Of a stretch of 64,000 nt of DNA, positions 45,588 to 57,782 are shown piece after piece (the first letter of the stretch is position 1; the number at the start of each line of letters is the position of its first letter). The notes under the pieces were generated by a model, which was not told where the DNA came from, did not search any database, and saw only the letters and a list, made by a program, of their open reading frames with translations. The DNA is from Amyelois transitella (taxonomy: Eukaryota > Arthropoda > Insecta > Lepidoptera > Pyralidae). The DNA lies in NCBI RefSeq assembly GCF_032362555.1, contig NC_083526.1, forward strand, positions 3,244,001 through 3,308,000. Reading direction: 5' to 3'. The position numbers and the translations under genes are program-made.

Positions 45588-47308
45588 GGGTTTAGGCGGT
45601 AATTAAAAAACAAAGTAATTTTAGAACACATAATTGTTTATTTACACTAAGTAATATTCACATAATAGACGCTAGAAGATTTTAATGCATTATTGTATAA
45701 AATCGAGCTTACAATTGTTATAATTATATAGTAGGAACAAGGTTTTACTATCATAAAACACATAGAAATTTAGAAGGAAAACATATGCTAAGCAAAGAAT
45801 TTGGAATAAGAGATGCCATTATTTGATAGTAAATGACGTGTCGTCGTCTGGCAACGTATGGATTTTTCTACGTAGTTAACTAGGTATGCAGAAAAATGCG
45901 TGCTGTTCAAACCAAGAATTGTGATACAATATAAAACTTAATTGTGTCTGATGGTAGTCATTATATTAATACACATTCTATGGTTATGGTATAGAACTGA
46001 AAGGCTATTTTTGATCATTGAGCATCTCTCTTTCCCTTCTCCATCGAAACCGAAGAGAAATACTATGTTTCAATTATTTTATAAATTCAAAACATACCTT
46101 TTAAAAAAGTTTATCTCTTTGGTTTTGATGGGGAGCTCTAAAGAGATATAAAAAGATTTATGTCAGTTCGTAAATAGATCCATTGAAATTGTTAAACTTT
46201 TCTCAATTTTACAGACGCAAATTAATTATTTTTTTTCAAAAGTGCCGTGAGAAATCATTATCATAAAACATAATACTTAAAATGAAAATCGATGTTTTGT
46301 ACAAAAACATTTACATACATAAATATCTAAGTTGGTTCTTCATAGGCTGTTTGTTGTTCTGACACTTTATTATGATTTTTTGTATTGCCATTTTGTGTCC
46401 CGATAGAGCAAATTGTTTTAAAATACATGGGAGTTTAATACTTATTTTTGAAGATAAATCATATATATGATATTACTTAGTATGCAATGATACGGTCTAA
46501 CAGACGCCTTGCTCTATAAATTTTGCTCATTCATTAGTAAAATTTGCAATAATTTACAATTAGTAATAACTAATGATAAATACATTTGCCGGTATGATTT
46601 AAGATTGTATATTAACATTACAAAACTACATCAACTAAAAGAGATTGTACTAATATTACTATACAGGAGTATGTACAATTTACCGGGTCTTATTACAGGT
46701 TCATATTTTATATTTCCATTCATATTGCACTTAAATTTAATTGCTTGGTGATTGTTGTGCACTCGTACTCCAATGATATCTTTAATTGTTAATCATTAAT
46801 AAAATAAATTTCTAGTTTCATTGATTCTATTGATTTTATTTGAGAACAAACTTTATAGATTGTACAATATCGATAAACATCAAAATTAATAATTATCTAC
46901 AAAGCCTTCACAATAACACATTACGAGTACGAGTTAAACAAATTAAATCTATTTTCACTGGTTCGACCATTACCAATAATAAAATAACCCGACGAAATAA
47001 ATAATTTAAAGATAACTCTATAAAATATTAAGTACTTAAATAATAAAATCAACTATCACATTTATCGAACGAAGCTTCTCTTCAATTATTTTGTACAGTA
47101 AACTACGCATCTATCGATGTATTTACAGTCATTAAATAGTGATGTACTTTACGATTCTAAAGTGAAGATAAAACGTTAACGTCACTAATGTCCGTTTGAA
47201 TAGTGTTGCACAGCAGTCTATGTTTATCGATATCGCTAAATCGATTTAGTAATCGAGCACGCGTCGATCATAATTGCCACTGGGAGCGATCGCGCGCGAG
47301 GCCTCGTT
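45588..47308. other. Region downstream of the ladybird exon, presumed 3' UTR and intergenic
   Basis: AT-rich with no gene seen. A minus-strand AATAAA at about 46836-46841 is a possible transcript end for the homeobox gene. TATCGATA-type words occur near 46868 and 47226, and GC-rich GCGATCGCGCGCGAGGCC sits next to the stop codon. Confidence 0.35.
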
Positions 47309-47700
47309 TCATTTGGACGCATTCACGACAAGATTTGTAGCAGCCTCCTCGCTCGCGCCTATGCTCATAGCTTTCTTCTTCAATATACCCAAATCAGTCA
47401 CGTTTTCTAGAAAACTCTTGTGCGCAGAAAGTACCTTTGCACTTTCAACGTCTTTCTTCAACTCCTCCATATCCCGCTTCAGTTTTGCTCGTCTGTTTTG
47501 GAACCACGTTATGACTTGGGCGTTCGAGAGCCCTAATGAGCTTGCGATTTCGTCTCTGTCGGCTGGAGAGAGATATTTTTGGTAAAGAAACCGTTTCTCT
47601 AGTTCAAAGATTTGGTGGTTCGTAAATGCTGTTCTGGATTTTCGCTTCTTCTTCGGCTGTGGCCTGTTGTTGAAGAGGTTCAGGTGATTCGACTGGCCGT
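47309..47700 (-). CDS. lbx: Ladybird/LBX homeobox gene, terminal exon with complete homeodomain
   Basis: The exon opens after acceptor TTGTTACAG at 47701, entering mid-codon, and ends at TGA 47309-47311. After [18 protein letters not shown] comes a full 60-residue homeodomain: [39 protein letters not shown] and [14 protein letters not shown], with Thr47, Gln50 and Asn51 of the recognition helix. The [13 protein letters not shown] and [13 protein letters not shown] segments are diagnostic of the ladybird (LBX) family rather than other NK-cluster genes. It is a nuclear transcription factor for muscle, heart and neural identity in flies. The N-terminal exon(s) with the eh1 repressor motif are not visible up to base 64000. 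Fly early/late paralogs cannot be told apart from this exon. Confidence 0.93.
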
Positions 47701-47702
47701 CT

Positions 47703-48616
47703 GTAACAAGAGAGAAATGCAAAGTTAATCATGATACTAACCAATCAATGGGAGTATTGACTTCAAAGTTATAACAGCTTAGCCACTGGTATGGTGTTAA
47801 GTTTTCTCAATGTGACGAACTATAGTTACTTAAGCAATAACTTTTTTGACTCAATACAATAGATAAAGTACACTTAAAAATGATCAATTCTAAAAAGAGT
47901 TGTTAACTAACAGTCATCTCATCAATGATTATGACAATTTGTGTCTTAATGACATTAATAAAGATTTATCAATCTGATCGCTTTGAATTTTTTTTATCAT
48001 ATACGACTATTCAATGCTTTCAAGTGTCATCACGCTACAGCTCCATCGCAATCTGGTTTCTCCATTTTATAATTATAAACCTATACAGGTTTATAGATAA
48101 AGCAAACGCGTTTCCTCGTTATCAGGTACTAAAACATCATTCGAGTCTATGGCACCATAATAAAGAGCCCGCAGCGCTAAAATGTTACTCGGCTGTCGTA
48201 AAACATACAATAAAAACACACCCAGGAATCGTTACTTTTTAACGAGCACGCAATCACATACGGGCTGGCTTAAAACATTTTAGAGGCAAAACAATCAGCG
48301 CTGTTGTGGGTAGGCGTCAAAACTAAATAAATGAACGCGATAGCACAAGTTATAGTTGCTACAGGTACTTTCCATCAGTCACTTCTCAAGGACACTAAAA
48401 TGGATTATTAGTATCTTGACCCTAAATCCTGTTTGTAAATGGGTTTGTTACGTTACTATAATTTATCACAAGGCATAGAAATTACCATTTTGTGAGACAT
48501 GCAAATCTTTACAAAGTGTAACGTTATTTTAGGTTAATAAATAATTAGGGTAACGTATCCTTATTTGTTGTTTTAAGATACCGTAACTACTCGTAAATTA
48601 ATCGTAAATTTATTAA
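47703..48616. other. Intron or upstream flank of the ladybird gene
   Basis: This is sequence immediately 5' (on the minus strand) of the homeobox exon. No second exon was found. The words are less repeat-like than elsewhere. Confidence 0.4.
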
Positions 48617-48880
48617 CATACATACATACATATGTTCACGTCTATATCCCTTGCGGGGTAGACAGAGCCAACAGTCTTGAAAGGACTGAATGGCCACGTT
48701 CAGCTATTTGGCTTAATGATAGAATTGAGATTCAAATAGTGACAGGTTGCTAGCCCATCGCCTAAAAAATAATCCCAAGTTTGTAAGCCTATCCCTTAGT
48801 CGCCTTTTACGACATCCATTGGAAAGAGATGGAGTGGTCCTATTCTTTTTTGTATTGGTGCCGGGAACCACACGGCACCA
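48617..48880 (+). repeat. Family A reference copy (microsatellite head, terminal hairpin)
   Basis: It starts (ACAT)n, then GTTCACGTCTATATCCCTTG, CAACAGTCTTGAAAGGACTG, GCCACGTTCAGCTATTTGGC, GAATTGAGATTCAAATAGTG, TTGCTAGCCCATCGCC and GTCGCCTTTTACGACATCC. It ends in a hairpin GGTGCCG...CGGCACC at 48857-48879. This resembles the microsatellite-associated elements described in Lepidoptera. It has no coding capacity. Confidence 0.85.
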
Positions 48881-51180
48881 AATTTATATATTTAAATTTA
48901 TTAAATTGGATTTATTCTCCTCTTTCTTTATTTTTCCAGTAGTTTCGGAGTACGCAAATATAATTTACTTACAATGAGCCATCGGTGGTTGCGCTTACAA
49001 ATCCAATTTTCCCTCTAACGCTAATGAACATAACGGAAATGGAGATAGGAATAACAATGGCGTTATCTCTATATCCGGTAGTTCTGCCCTATTTCTAATA
49101 TCTGCATTTGTTGGTTCAAATTTTGTAACGTGTAATTATTTTTCTAATTTGGAATTTTCACGGTGTGTTTTATCTTTGTTTAGACGGAATGTTCAATTAT
49201 TTATGCTTCTATTGAATATTTTGCATTATCGTACTTACTTCTTACTTCAAGTTAAAACTTAAAAAAAAACTGAGTATTCACAAGAATAATATCTAGATTA
49301 GTAATGGATGCTTGTATGCTTCTTAACAGTCGACATAAGTACATTTTTTAATTAGCCTTTAAGAAGAAAACATTTTATCGAGGTATCTAGATAAATCTTA
49401 TCTACTTATATACTTAACATGGTGTTAAAATATTTGTTAGGTTTGAGTTTTTTATTTGTCTAATACGAGATTTAAACGAAGAATTTGAGGGGAAGAATTC
49501 TACTCTGCCGAAACCCACCCGACACCGTCCTCCATCACAACCTGTGATGGTAGGTTCTTTTTATAAATTTGTAATTTTATACAAAATCGATAGGTAACAG
49601 TTTTTATATTTATATTATATAATATAAAATTATTATTTTTTAAAGACTTCAGTTGTAAAATCGTACAAAAAATATGAAAGTTCGTCCTTCAGAGATATTT
49701 TAAGATCGCATGGTAAGAGTAGCGGTGAACCGCAAGAATTAATAAAATAACTCTGTCGAATATCAGCCATTAAATTAATACTTCGCATTGTCGGATCATA
49801 TGAAACCTCAACATTTAACATTAAATTCGTTGACACAGCCCACACCTTTACTGGTACTTGGTGGTCAAATATTAAAAAATATTTTTTCCAAAGAATATAT
49901 AAGTACCTACGCTTTTAAAAACCTTAAATATTTAATTTGTGTAATGCGATAACGTTTTTACAAAATTTCTCACCAACTTGAAAGGTACAAAAGTATAGAT
50001 AGCTACAGTCAAATAACACCAACAAATTTGTAAATAAATGGTCTCACATTTATTACACGTCAGATTCCTTTAGGTCACCGTCACAACCAATTTGAGAATT
50101 ACAAAAGATTGCCAATTCATTTATAAAATACATGTTATACACCGCCGGCATCGAAATGGCACATCAGCTGTATTAATCATGGCCTAATCGCATCCTTAGC
50201 GAATGCGAACCTCAATTAGGACTGTATAAAACACCAAAAGTGCCAAAAAAGAGCTCCGACCAAAGACATCGTTAAGCCGACATCGCAAAAAACTCAATCC
50301 GACACGGCTTTGCGAGTCAGCCAAAATGCATCCGTGTCAATAAGTTGTTTATCGTTCTTCTACTTAATAATAGCGAAGACCAGTACATCCTCACCAGTAT
50401 ATAAGATTAAGGTTAGTACCATACAGTAAGTACCTTCAGTTGAATCATAGAAATAAGTAGCTGACGTATCCTTAATGTCCTACTGCCTGCAAATTCAACT
50501 GAAGGCATAGACAACAGAAAAAGGTTTTTTTTTAAAGTAAAGTAAGCGCCTTTCAACGATAGTAAAAAATACAAAATTATCCATATAAGACAACTTTTAC
50601 ATGGTTCAACCTTGTTAGTAATACGACTTAACCTATGTTAGTACTTCATCACTAATACGGACTTCGTCCTTTTAATAAGGGCCTACATTAAGTACTTATT
50701 CTTTTTATTTTTATCAGTCATCTTTCCTCAACCCAGTTCCATGAACTTCTAAATTGATTCAAAGATTGATAACCTCGGATGCACGGAAGATTCGATTTTT
50801 TTTGTCAATAAAGCAAAACACATTTGCCAACAACAGTCATTGAATTGTACTAAAGACAAAAACTGATCTCTTAAAAAAGCCTTGCCTTGTTTTTTTTTCG
50901 TTAGGGATACCTACCTACCCACATGAATTGTTTGGATACGCACGTATGATTCATGTTAAGCGTAAAATACTGAGAAAAGGCACGATTTTAGCATGTCTAA
51001 TGACAAATTAATTAAAACGGCAAAGGGACAAAAAACGTGGAGAAACTCAGCAGTTATTAGGTGAACATTTTTTTTTTATTCTTTGAAGGTAGGTACTTTT
51101 GCACATAGATAATAAACTCAGTTTTAATTAGATACTCAGGTAATGCATATTTTTAAGAAGTTCTATCTAATAAGAGGTAT
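48881..51180. other. Intergenic or intronic, no gene seen
   Basis: No exon or repeat family was identified with confidence. A less AT-rich stretch at 50130-50350 (CGCCGGCATCGAAATGGC, TCGCATCCTTAGCGAATGCG) could be conserved non-coding sequence. The minus frame at 49633-49845 has no motif. Confidence 0.35.
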
Positions 51181-51198
51181 TTAAAGCAAAATCGCACT

Positions 51199-51537
51199 TC
51201 TTCCTCCTGGTTGTAGTCCCGGTTGCATCCTCACCTTGGTGGAGAGGAGCCCAGGGTATGCCTTTCACCATGGATCCTAGTCAGCGACTCTCTTCTTACC
51301 TCCGCAACGTTTGCAGGAAAACCAAAGCCGTATTGGATCAATGGTTACACATCCAGTTGCCTGAATGTGCAGGTTTCTTCACGTTGTTCTCCCTCACCGT
51401 AAGAGCATCGGTTAGTATTCAAACTACTTAATGTACATAACTTTGAAAATAGTCAATACAAAACCGATGTGGGATTTGAACCTGTGCCTTTCTGCGCATC
51501 ACGCATTTTAACCAGGCATATTAAACCATCTACGTTC
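51199..51537 (-). mobile_element. tRNA-headed SINE (family D), second copy with 18-bp target duplication
   Basis: It is bounded by TTAAAGCAAAATCGCACT (51181-51198) and TTAAAGCAAAATAGCACT (51538-51555), one mismatch. On the minus strand the B box reads GGTTCAAATCC. The body matches the copy at 45140-45571 in reverse (ATCCAGTTGCCTGAAT, TTACATAAGC-type and TCCTCACC segments). Confidence 0.8.
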
Positions 51538-51555
51538 TTAAAGCAAAATAGCACT

Positions 51556-53857
51556 GGCTGGTGATAAACCACCACTAACAAGTCGAATCTTAAATTTTTT
51601 TGCTTCACCGCACACCCTGTGACGCGAAGGAATCTATCAGAAAAAGCCTTTTCCATAGCGACTATTGTGGCGCGAAAAAAGCGTGGCGAATATTCTCGCG
51701 TGTGTTCCATTGATTTTTGAACGATTGATTGATTGAGACAAGGAGGTTAGGACGCGTTTACACGATTGGAATTGATAAAACCTGTTACCTGGTTACGGCC
51801 TTTGGTGATTTGATGACTTTCGCCGTTGTGGATTGTTTGGGAATGTAAAATAGAATGAGTGAAGACAAAAAATATTACTAGGGATTCACTTTCGGGGTAA
51901 ATATGATACGAGTAAGAGCTTACTTAGTTAATATTATTATTTACCTATAACTAATCGACTGTGAACACATTGCTAAATATTTTAATGGCATGTAAAGTAT
52001 ACTTACGAGCTGATTTAGCAAGTAACACCAAGCTATGAAAACAAACTGCAGCTGATACTATAATCAGATTAACTATGAGATAAAAATGTAATTACGATTT
52101 TGATCAATGATATCTAACTGAATAAAAATGCAAAGTCCATCCGTATGCAATTATAGAAATGGGCCTTAATAAGTGGGCAGGTATTCTTAAAACTATTTGG
52201 ATGTGGCTTGCATATTAATGAGTTACTACAAATGACCATAATTTTTCGTTGGTTTTCATACCTCTTTCGTACATGTAGGTTATAAACCTAATTACTTTGT
52301 TTTGATATAGGATTAATACATTTTTAAGTGACAACTTTAGAAAAGTGTTCAATAGGTAAATCAAATGGAAATTGTTTTTTTCTCTCATGAAAAGCAAAGT
52401 TTCAAGACTGTTACCGCCTCATCCGTGGAAATTTCGGAAAAAAGAAAAGTAGGTATATAATATGCGCAAAAAGAGGATTTCACTGAATCCCCTCGGGAAG
52501 ACAAATTAAATGTAATGACAAATATTTTTTTCGAGTAACGGAGATGATATGAATCATAATGTAGGTCCTTTTGACGGCACCTACTTAATTACAATAAAAA
52601 AGAAAAAAATACAAGAAAACAAGTAATTTTTGAGTAATAGAGGAGATACGAGTCATTTTTTCAGCGCGGCTTTATCAAAACATCGCCGCGACTGAACGGC
52701 TGGGTTCCTGCCACGGCCGGTTGACGACCGTCGGGCGACAGTCGGCCCACTTTGTGTCGCCAAATGAGCTGTGCCATTCGGTCCTCTTAATTAGGTACTT
52801 ACAAGTATCCGGTTAAATAGTGCTTTAATAAACACGATCACGATGAAATATATTGTTGGAATAATATTGGTGGCTTTCAGATGTTTTTGGTGTAAGGTTC
52901 AAAAATAGAAGAATGGGTGCGTTTATAAGGAGAACAATGGTAGGTATATATTTTCTAGGTTATAATAGGACTGAGGAATAGGATCACTCCACTTTTTTTC
53001 TGCGAATGACATAGGAACAAACTTAAAAACAGAAGTAAGGTAGAAATCTTCAAATTGTTCGTTAAATATTCTAAATAATACTTAGGTATTCGATTTGGAA
53101 GTTACGTAGCGAAACTTTTATTTTTATTAAACTAAAAATAAGAATTTATGTAATACAATTTTTTTCAATAAATATAAATAAACAATAAAACTGGTGCGTG
53201 TGACTATCCGACAAGAAAAACAAAATACATTTATTCTTATTTCAACCAATCGATTTGACAATCGAGTGATCACAGAATCGAATGAGAATGATTTAGTTGT
53301 GGTCATTTCTCGGTATTTGAATCGAAGATATTGGATTATCATTGTAAATAAGTTTTGTCTGGGAAATAAAAATATACTATTATAATTCTTATCTTTTAAA
53401 ATTCACAAAGATTTTTTCACGATAAATGTTTACCTATACTATACAAAGATACAATACTACGATCAGAAGTAGAAGACTGTAAAAGTCAAAGAAAAAATGC
53501 ATATTTTTTAAAATTTGGTATTGGCACATTCCAATTTCACTTGTCATTCTTTTAATGTTTTGTACTATTTTAAACGTTTTTATAAAAGTTGGAAAGCCAA
53601 CCAATAAGAATCGGAATATTTTTTTGTCTATTTATGTCAAACCAACACTCTTGGCATTTGCAAAAAAAGAAACGTCTTTATAGATTTATAGTACCTAAAG
53701 AAATACAAGTTTGACATTTATTATAATTTGATTTGAAAGTGTTCTGATTTAATAAAGTGTACCGCTACTGTAACCTAATAAAAACTCTCACGAAATCCAA
53801 ATGATTCACTTTTTTCAGGTTGTCAATTATAAAAAAAAAATTATAAGTAGTAGATTA
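51556..53857. other. Intergenic or intronic, one GC-rich block
   Basis: Bases 52670-52780 are markedly GC-rich (CGCCGCGACTGAACGGCTGG, CACGGCCGGTTGACGACCG, CGGGCGACAGTCGGCCC) with several short inverted words, unlike the flanks. It could be a regulatory element. No gene seen. Confidence 0.35.
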
Positions 53858-54535
53858 GTAAAAGTAAAGTAAAAAAGTATTTATTTCGTCTCCGTAGGCA
53901 CAGAAAAATTACAAAAAATGTACAAAATATTGGTGGAGACTGGCGTCTGTTAAAGACTCAAGCCTGTGTAACAGTACGCCATGCTCTCACAGCGGTTGAA
54001 GAAGAAGTACATACAATTCATAAGTAGAACAATTTTTCAGAAGGTTTACCATTATAAAGGGTGGTTAGTACGAACTTACGAGCTAAATTATATAGTGACG
54101 TGTAACATGTAATTTGGAGTGAGGGATAAAAGTTAGTATAAATTGCATAGATCTACAATAATATTTAATATAAAATAAGTCATGTGAATATAAGATACAT
54201 ACCAAGAAAAATAAATAACGAATCAGATAAGAGGATGTAGGAGATTTTCAGTTTCGTCGTAATTAAGGGAAAACAAATAGTTGAGGATAGATTTTTTACA
54301 AGAGAACGTAGAAAGTGTTACCAAAGCCAATTTTGAGTGAGCCTTGTTGTATAAAAAGGGTCCGGTAAAACAAGTAAATCTATGTGCAAATTTCGTAAAG
54401 AAGAGAGAAGAGGTAGCTACAAGACGGTTGAGTCGGTTCGGGTTATGACGAGTATTGCCGTGCTGTTGAGTAATAACCCGCAAGATGTATAGCTGTCGGA
54501 CAGTTAATGAAATTTTTATATATTTTTTCATTTTA
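53858..54535 (-). mobile_element. 5'-truncated non-LTR retrotransposon with the ORF2 C-terminus
   Basis: The minus frame (54531-54223) has the C-terminal pattern of Jockey/CR1-group ORF2: TRHNPNRLNRLVATSS, GPFLYNKA and CKKSILNYLFSL. The 3' UTR to 53858 ends with AAATACTTTTTTACTTTAC. The reverse transcriptase domain is missing, consistent with 5' truncation at insertion. Confidence 0.6.
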
Positions 54536-55254
54536 AAGGTTCCTTTGACATTATATATCTTTTTATTATTTTTATTCCCTTATAGCTTTCTTTTCCTGCG
54601 TATGCACTTAGTTCAGAATCTCAGACGCCAACAAAGTTAAGTAATTAAAAAAATTCTCGGTTCCAAAGTCGGTATATCGATGTTTTCAAATATTTTTTTT
54701 TCCACCAACAAGCTATTTTGATGCCTTTGAGGATTATGTCTAACCCAGGTTATATATAATTAAACCTACGCCCGCGTAAAACAACAATTCCGCTTATTTA
54801 TGTTTTTACGCTTTCTTGCCATGCCAAATTTGAAAACTTTAGACCCAACAGTTTGATTTGTGTCCTCTATATTATTAAGAAGATGTCTGAGTCCAGCGTG
54901 ATACATTTTATGGAGAAAAGCAACAGTCCCATCGATTCCAAAACCGTACTTTTAGATGGACCACTAAACTCTAAAAAATCTAAGGGCCAATCCGTTGAGA
55001 AAGACCAACGGGGCGTTACACCGAGGACGTGTTGTGGTAGCACCCAAAATGCTGTGTGAACTATGATGGCCGCCGTGGGAATGTGGTCAAGCTGTAACAG
55101 TTATCGAGATTATAGCTATTCCGAAATTATATCTATTATGATTCTATTAACTGGTATACTGGTAGCGAAGAAAAAATACAGTACCCGCGATTGTCGCAAT
55201 TTTATGTCAATCAGTATAAGGCTTGTAGTCTTTTTTTTGGCGATGTTTAAGCAA
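54536..55254. other. Intergenic, no gene seen
   Basis: The plus frame at 54853-55059 has no known motif. Nothing else was recognised. Confidence 0.35.
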
Positions 55255-55380
55255 CCTCTTCTAATCTCAAAATATCAATTTCATCATTAAGACATTAAAT
55301 AAAAGTGCTCTTTGAGTTTGTGACTATTAGCTCTATATAACCCCTAAGGAATAAAGACGTGATCCGTGTTCATGTGTGTA
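55255..55380 (-). repeat. Family A repeat, strongly diverged
   Basis: CAATTTCATCATTAAGAC, TTAGCTCTATATAACCCC and AAGACGTGATCC keep the family order. Confidence 0.45.
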
Positions 55381-55914
55381 CTATCAGTTGTCCATTCCTT
55401 TTACTAAAGCATTCTCATTTATTCTGTCTTCAAAAACAGAATTAATACTTATCGTGAAAAAATCTTTGTGAATTTCAAAAGGTAGGTACTTACATTATAA
55501 TAATCATTTCAAGGGAGGAAACACGCCCAACAACATAAAAATACAAGTCCTTGTTCATGAATAACACATTTTATAAAATATATAACAAAAAATTGCACAT
55601 GGTGATGGCCTTTAGCCAACTTTTACAAAAAAAAAAAAAATGTAAAATCTTAATTTAACTAAGCGAAGTAATAAACCCATTTTCAAATTAGTAATTAGCG
55701 TGTCCATGGGTGTCATAAGCCTAATTGCTTGTTTTAAACATGACTGCATTATTTGTATTGCACATTACACAATAGCATAGCTTTAATTAAATGTGACGAT
55801 GTATTATGAGCGATTAATATTGAAACTAATGCTTAGGTATCATAAATAAGGCATTGATAAAGCCGAGGTCTTGCTGATAGTAATTAATAAACAAGCTGTT
55901 TCGGGATTCGGAAT

Positions 55915-56065
55915 TTCGGGATAAAAGGTTCTTATTTTTCCGTGTATGAAGTTTCTTCAAAATCCGACTAATCATTTTTGCGTGAAAGAGTAAAAACATT
56001 TGTAAGGATGTGTCGACAGATTGTTACAAAATTTCGCATTTATAATGTTAGTAGGCTATCAAAAA
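55915..56065 (-). mobile_element. Helitron-like element fragment
   Basis: On the minus strand TACTAACATTATAAATGCG and then TACTCTTTCACGCAAAAATG are the 5' half of the Helitron-like group. The CTAG end is not preserved. Confidence 0.5.
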
Positions 56066-56194
56066 GATGATGGACTAGGTGCTTACATTGCTCGTCATGT
56101 AGCGAGGAAAAAAATTGTGTGACAGCTGCTTTTTTGCCCGCGCAAATTGCAAATGTCAATATGTCAATCAAAGAAAAAGTTTACCTAAATGGAA

Positions 56195-56340
56195 TTATTA
56201 TTTAGGTGACAGGCTAGCAACATGGCCTCTATCTGATTTCTTGCATGAGGAGAATTGTGAATAAAGATGAAGCGACTGAAAAATACAGAGATCGTGGCAA
56301 GAGGAGAGATTTACATAGTCGCTGGCTGCCCCTCGAAAAT
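56195..56340. repeat. Family A and family B scraps
   Basis: GGTGACAGGCTAGCAACATG (family A) is followed by CAGAGATCGTGGCAAGAGG and GCTGGCTGCCCCTC (family B, reversed). Confidence 0.4.
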
Positions 56341-57021
56341 ATTATTATCCGCTATAAGTTTAACCGAAGCCGAATTCTCTGGGCCCACGCCAGAACGCGC
56401 CAATGTCTCATTACGCGCAATTAGTATGGCATAAATTAAAGACATTGTGTCGGTATAATTATTATAGTGAACTATTGTCTATGACTAACATCATAGAGAT
56501 TGATATATGTTGCACTGTTAATTAAAACTGCCACAGCATAAGTTGCTTTGTAAAAGCTGAGCTGTGATAATGTCAAGCTCATATGATAATAATTATAATT
56601 ATATAACTACTTATTTAAAAAAAATAGCTGCAAACCGTTCCCGTTGTTTTCGTTTCCGTAAGATATTACTGAAAAAAGGATATTATTTGTTTTACGGTTT
56701 ACAAATATCATCAAAATTGGTCCAGTAGTTTTAAGTATATATATGAAATTTTATTTTAATGAATATATATTCATTACAAAAAATACTTATATAAACAAAA
56801 AAATTTGTCTTTTAAATTGTATTTTACAAGTTTTGTGGATTGCAATAGAAAAAATATCTAACAGATGTCGTACAGTGGGAAATTTTAACCCACGTAAACT
56901 AATTTGAAATACATAAAATTATTCCGTTCCACTAATAAAAAAAGACATTAGCGGTAACTTTAAAAGCAGGCGCCAAAATAGTATAATCCAAGGCAGTAAA
57001 TCAAAGGCGCTTAGCGTGCGC
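56341..57021. other. Intergenic, no gene seen
   Basis: Bases 56370-56450 (TCTGGGCCCACGCCAGAACG, GTCTCATTACGCGCAATTAG) look non-repetitive and moderately GC-rich. The rest is AT-rich. Confidence 0.35.
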
Positions 57022-57282
57022 TTACCTTACCATAGACAGCAATGCTTCCAAATTCAAATGGCATTCTAAAATTCTAATTTTGTTTTTCTCATAAAAACGG
57101 CCAGTGGCGCAAAAACTACGTTCGGAATACGAATAAAAACGTTGCACGCGTGGAGTACTGGCAGTTAGCGCAGAACCCGTGACTGAGTAACGACCGATGT
57201 TATCGTTTATGAGCGCACTCTTTAGGCATAGACAGGCGCTTGGCTTGCTGCCTACAATCTGTATCCCGTATTTGGTCTTCAT
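57022..57282 (-). pseudogene. hAT transposase C-terminal (dimerisation) remnant
   Basis: The frame includes ASTPRVQRFYSYSERSFCAT and GRFYEKNKIRILECHLNLEA. This follows the hAT dimerisation pattern, in which a SERxFS-type motif is followed by a KRxRL-type motif and a helix. It is short and degenerate with no catalytic part. A second minus frame at 57371-57604 lies just upstream and could belong to the same fossil. Confidence 0.45.
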
Positions 57283-57370
57283 TAGTTTAGCAATTACATT
57301 ATTAAAGCAAGAACACTCCTTTTTTTAAATAATTATACTTAAATATAACTGAAACTGCTTCTTTGTCCTT

Positions 57371-57604
57371 TTACCACAAATGAAAAAATGTATGTTTATG
57401 CTCACTAACGTTATCACAATGTTTTACCATCCAATCAGTGCGAGTGTCGTTTACTCTTTGAAGTTGCTGAGCCGATAACTTTTTGTACCTCTTCAAGCCC
57501 AAGTAGTCAAAACAAACCATTTGGATACCCTTAACCTGCCACTTGAGTTTATTGCCTCCCTTTATTTTATGTTCTTCTAGCTTGATGCACGCGATTTCGT
57601 TCAC
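57371..57604 (-). other. Open frame next to the hAT remnant, unrecognised
   Basis: It has 77 codons of lysine/glutamine-rich, protein-like sequence (KLKWQVKGIQMVCFDYLGLK, VNDTRTDWMVKHCDN). It is on the same strand as, and upstream of, the hAT-like frame. It may be a further piece of that element. Confidence 0.25.
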
Positions 57605-57782
57605 GTGGAGTCATAGCTTTCAGTTTCATATGATGGAGATACAGGCACCAAAATTAATTAAAGGGTAATGTGGTACCCATAATTAACAGCTTCACAAGAA
57701 TAATAATTATTTTTAAAATCTATCAAATTGTTTCAGGAATCAATAATATTGAGTGTAGGTTCTCCTATTATTTATTGGAATT

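Noticed and set aside
51453-51710. 85-codon minus frame
   Set aside because: Its C-terminal part is the tRNA-like head of the SINE at 51199-51537.
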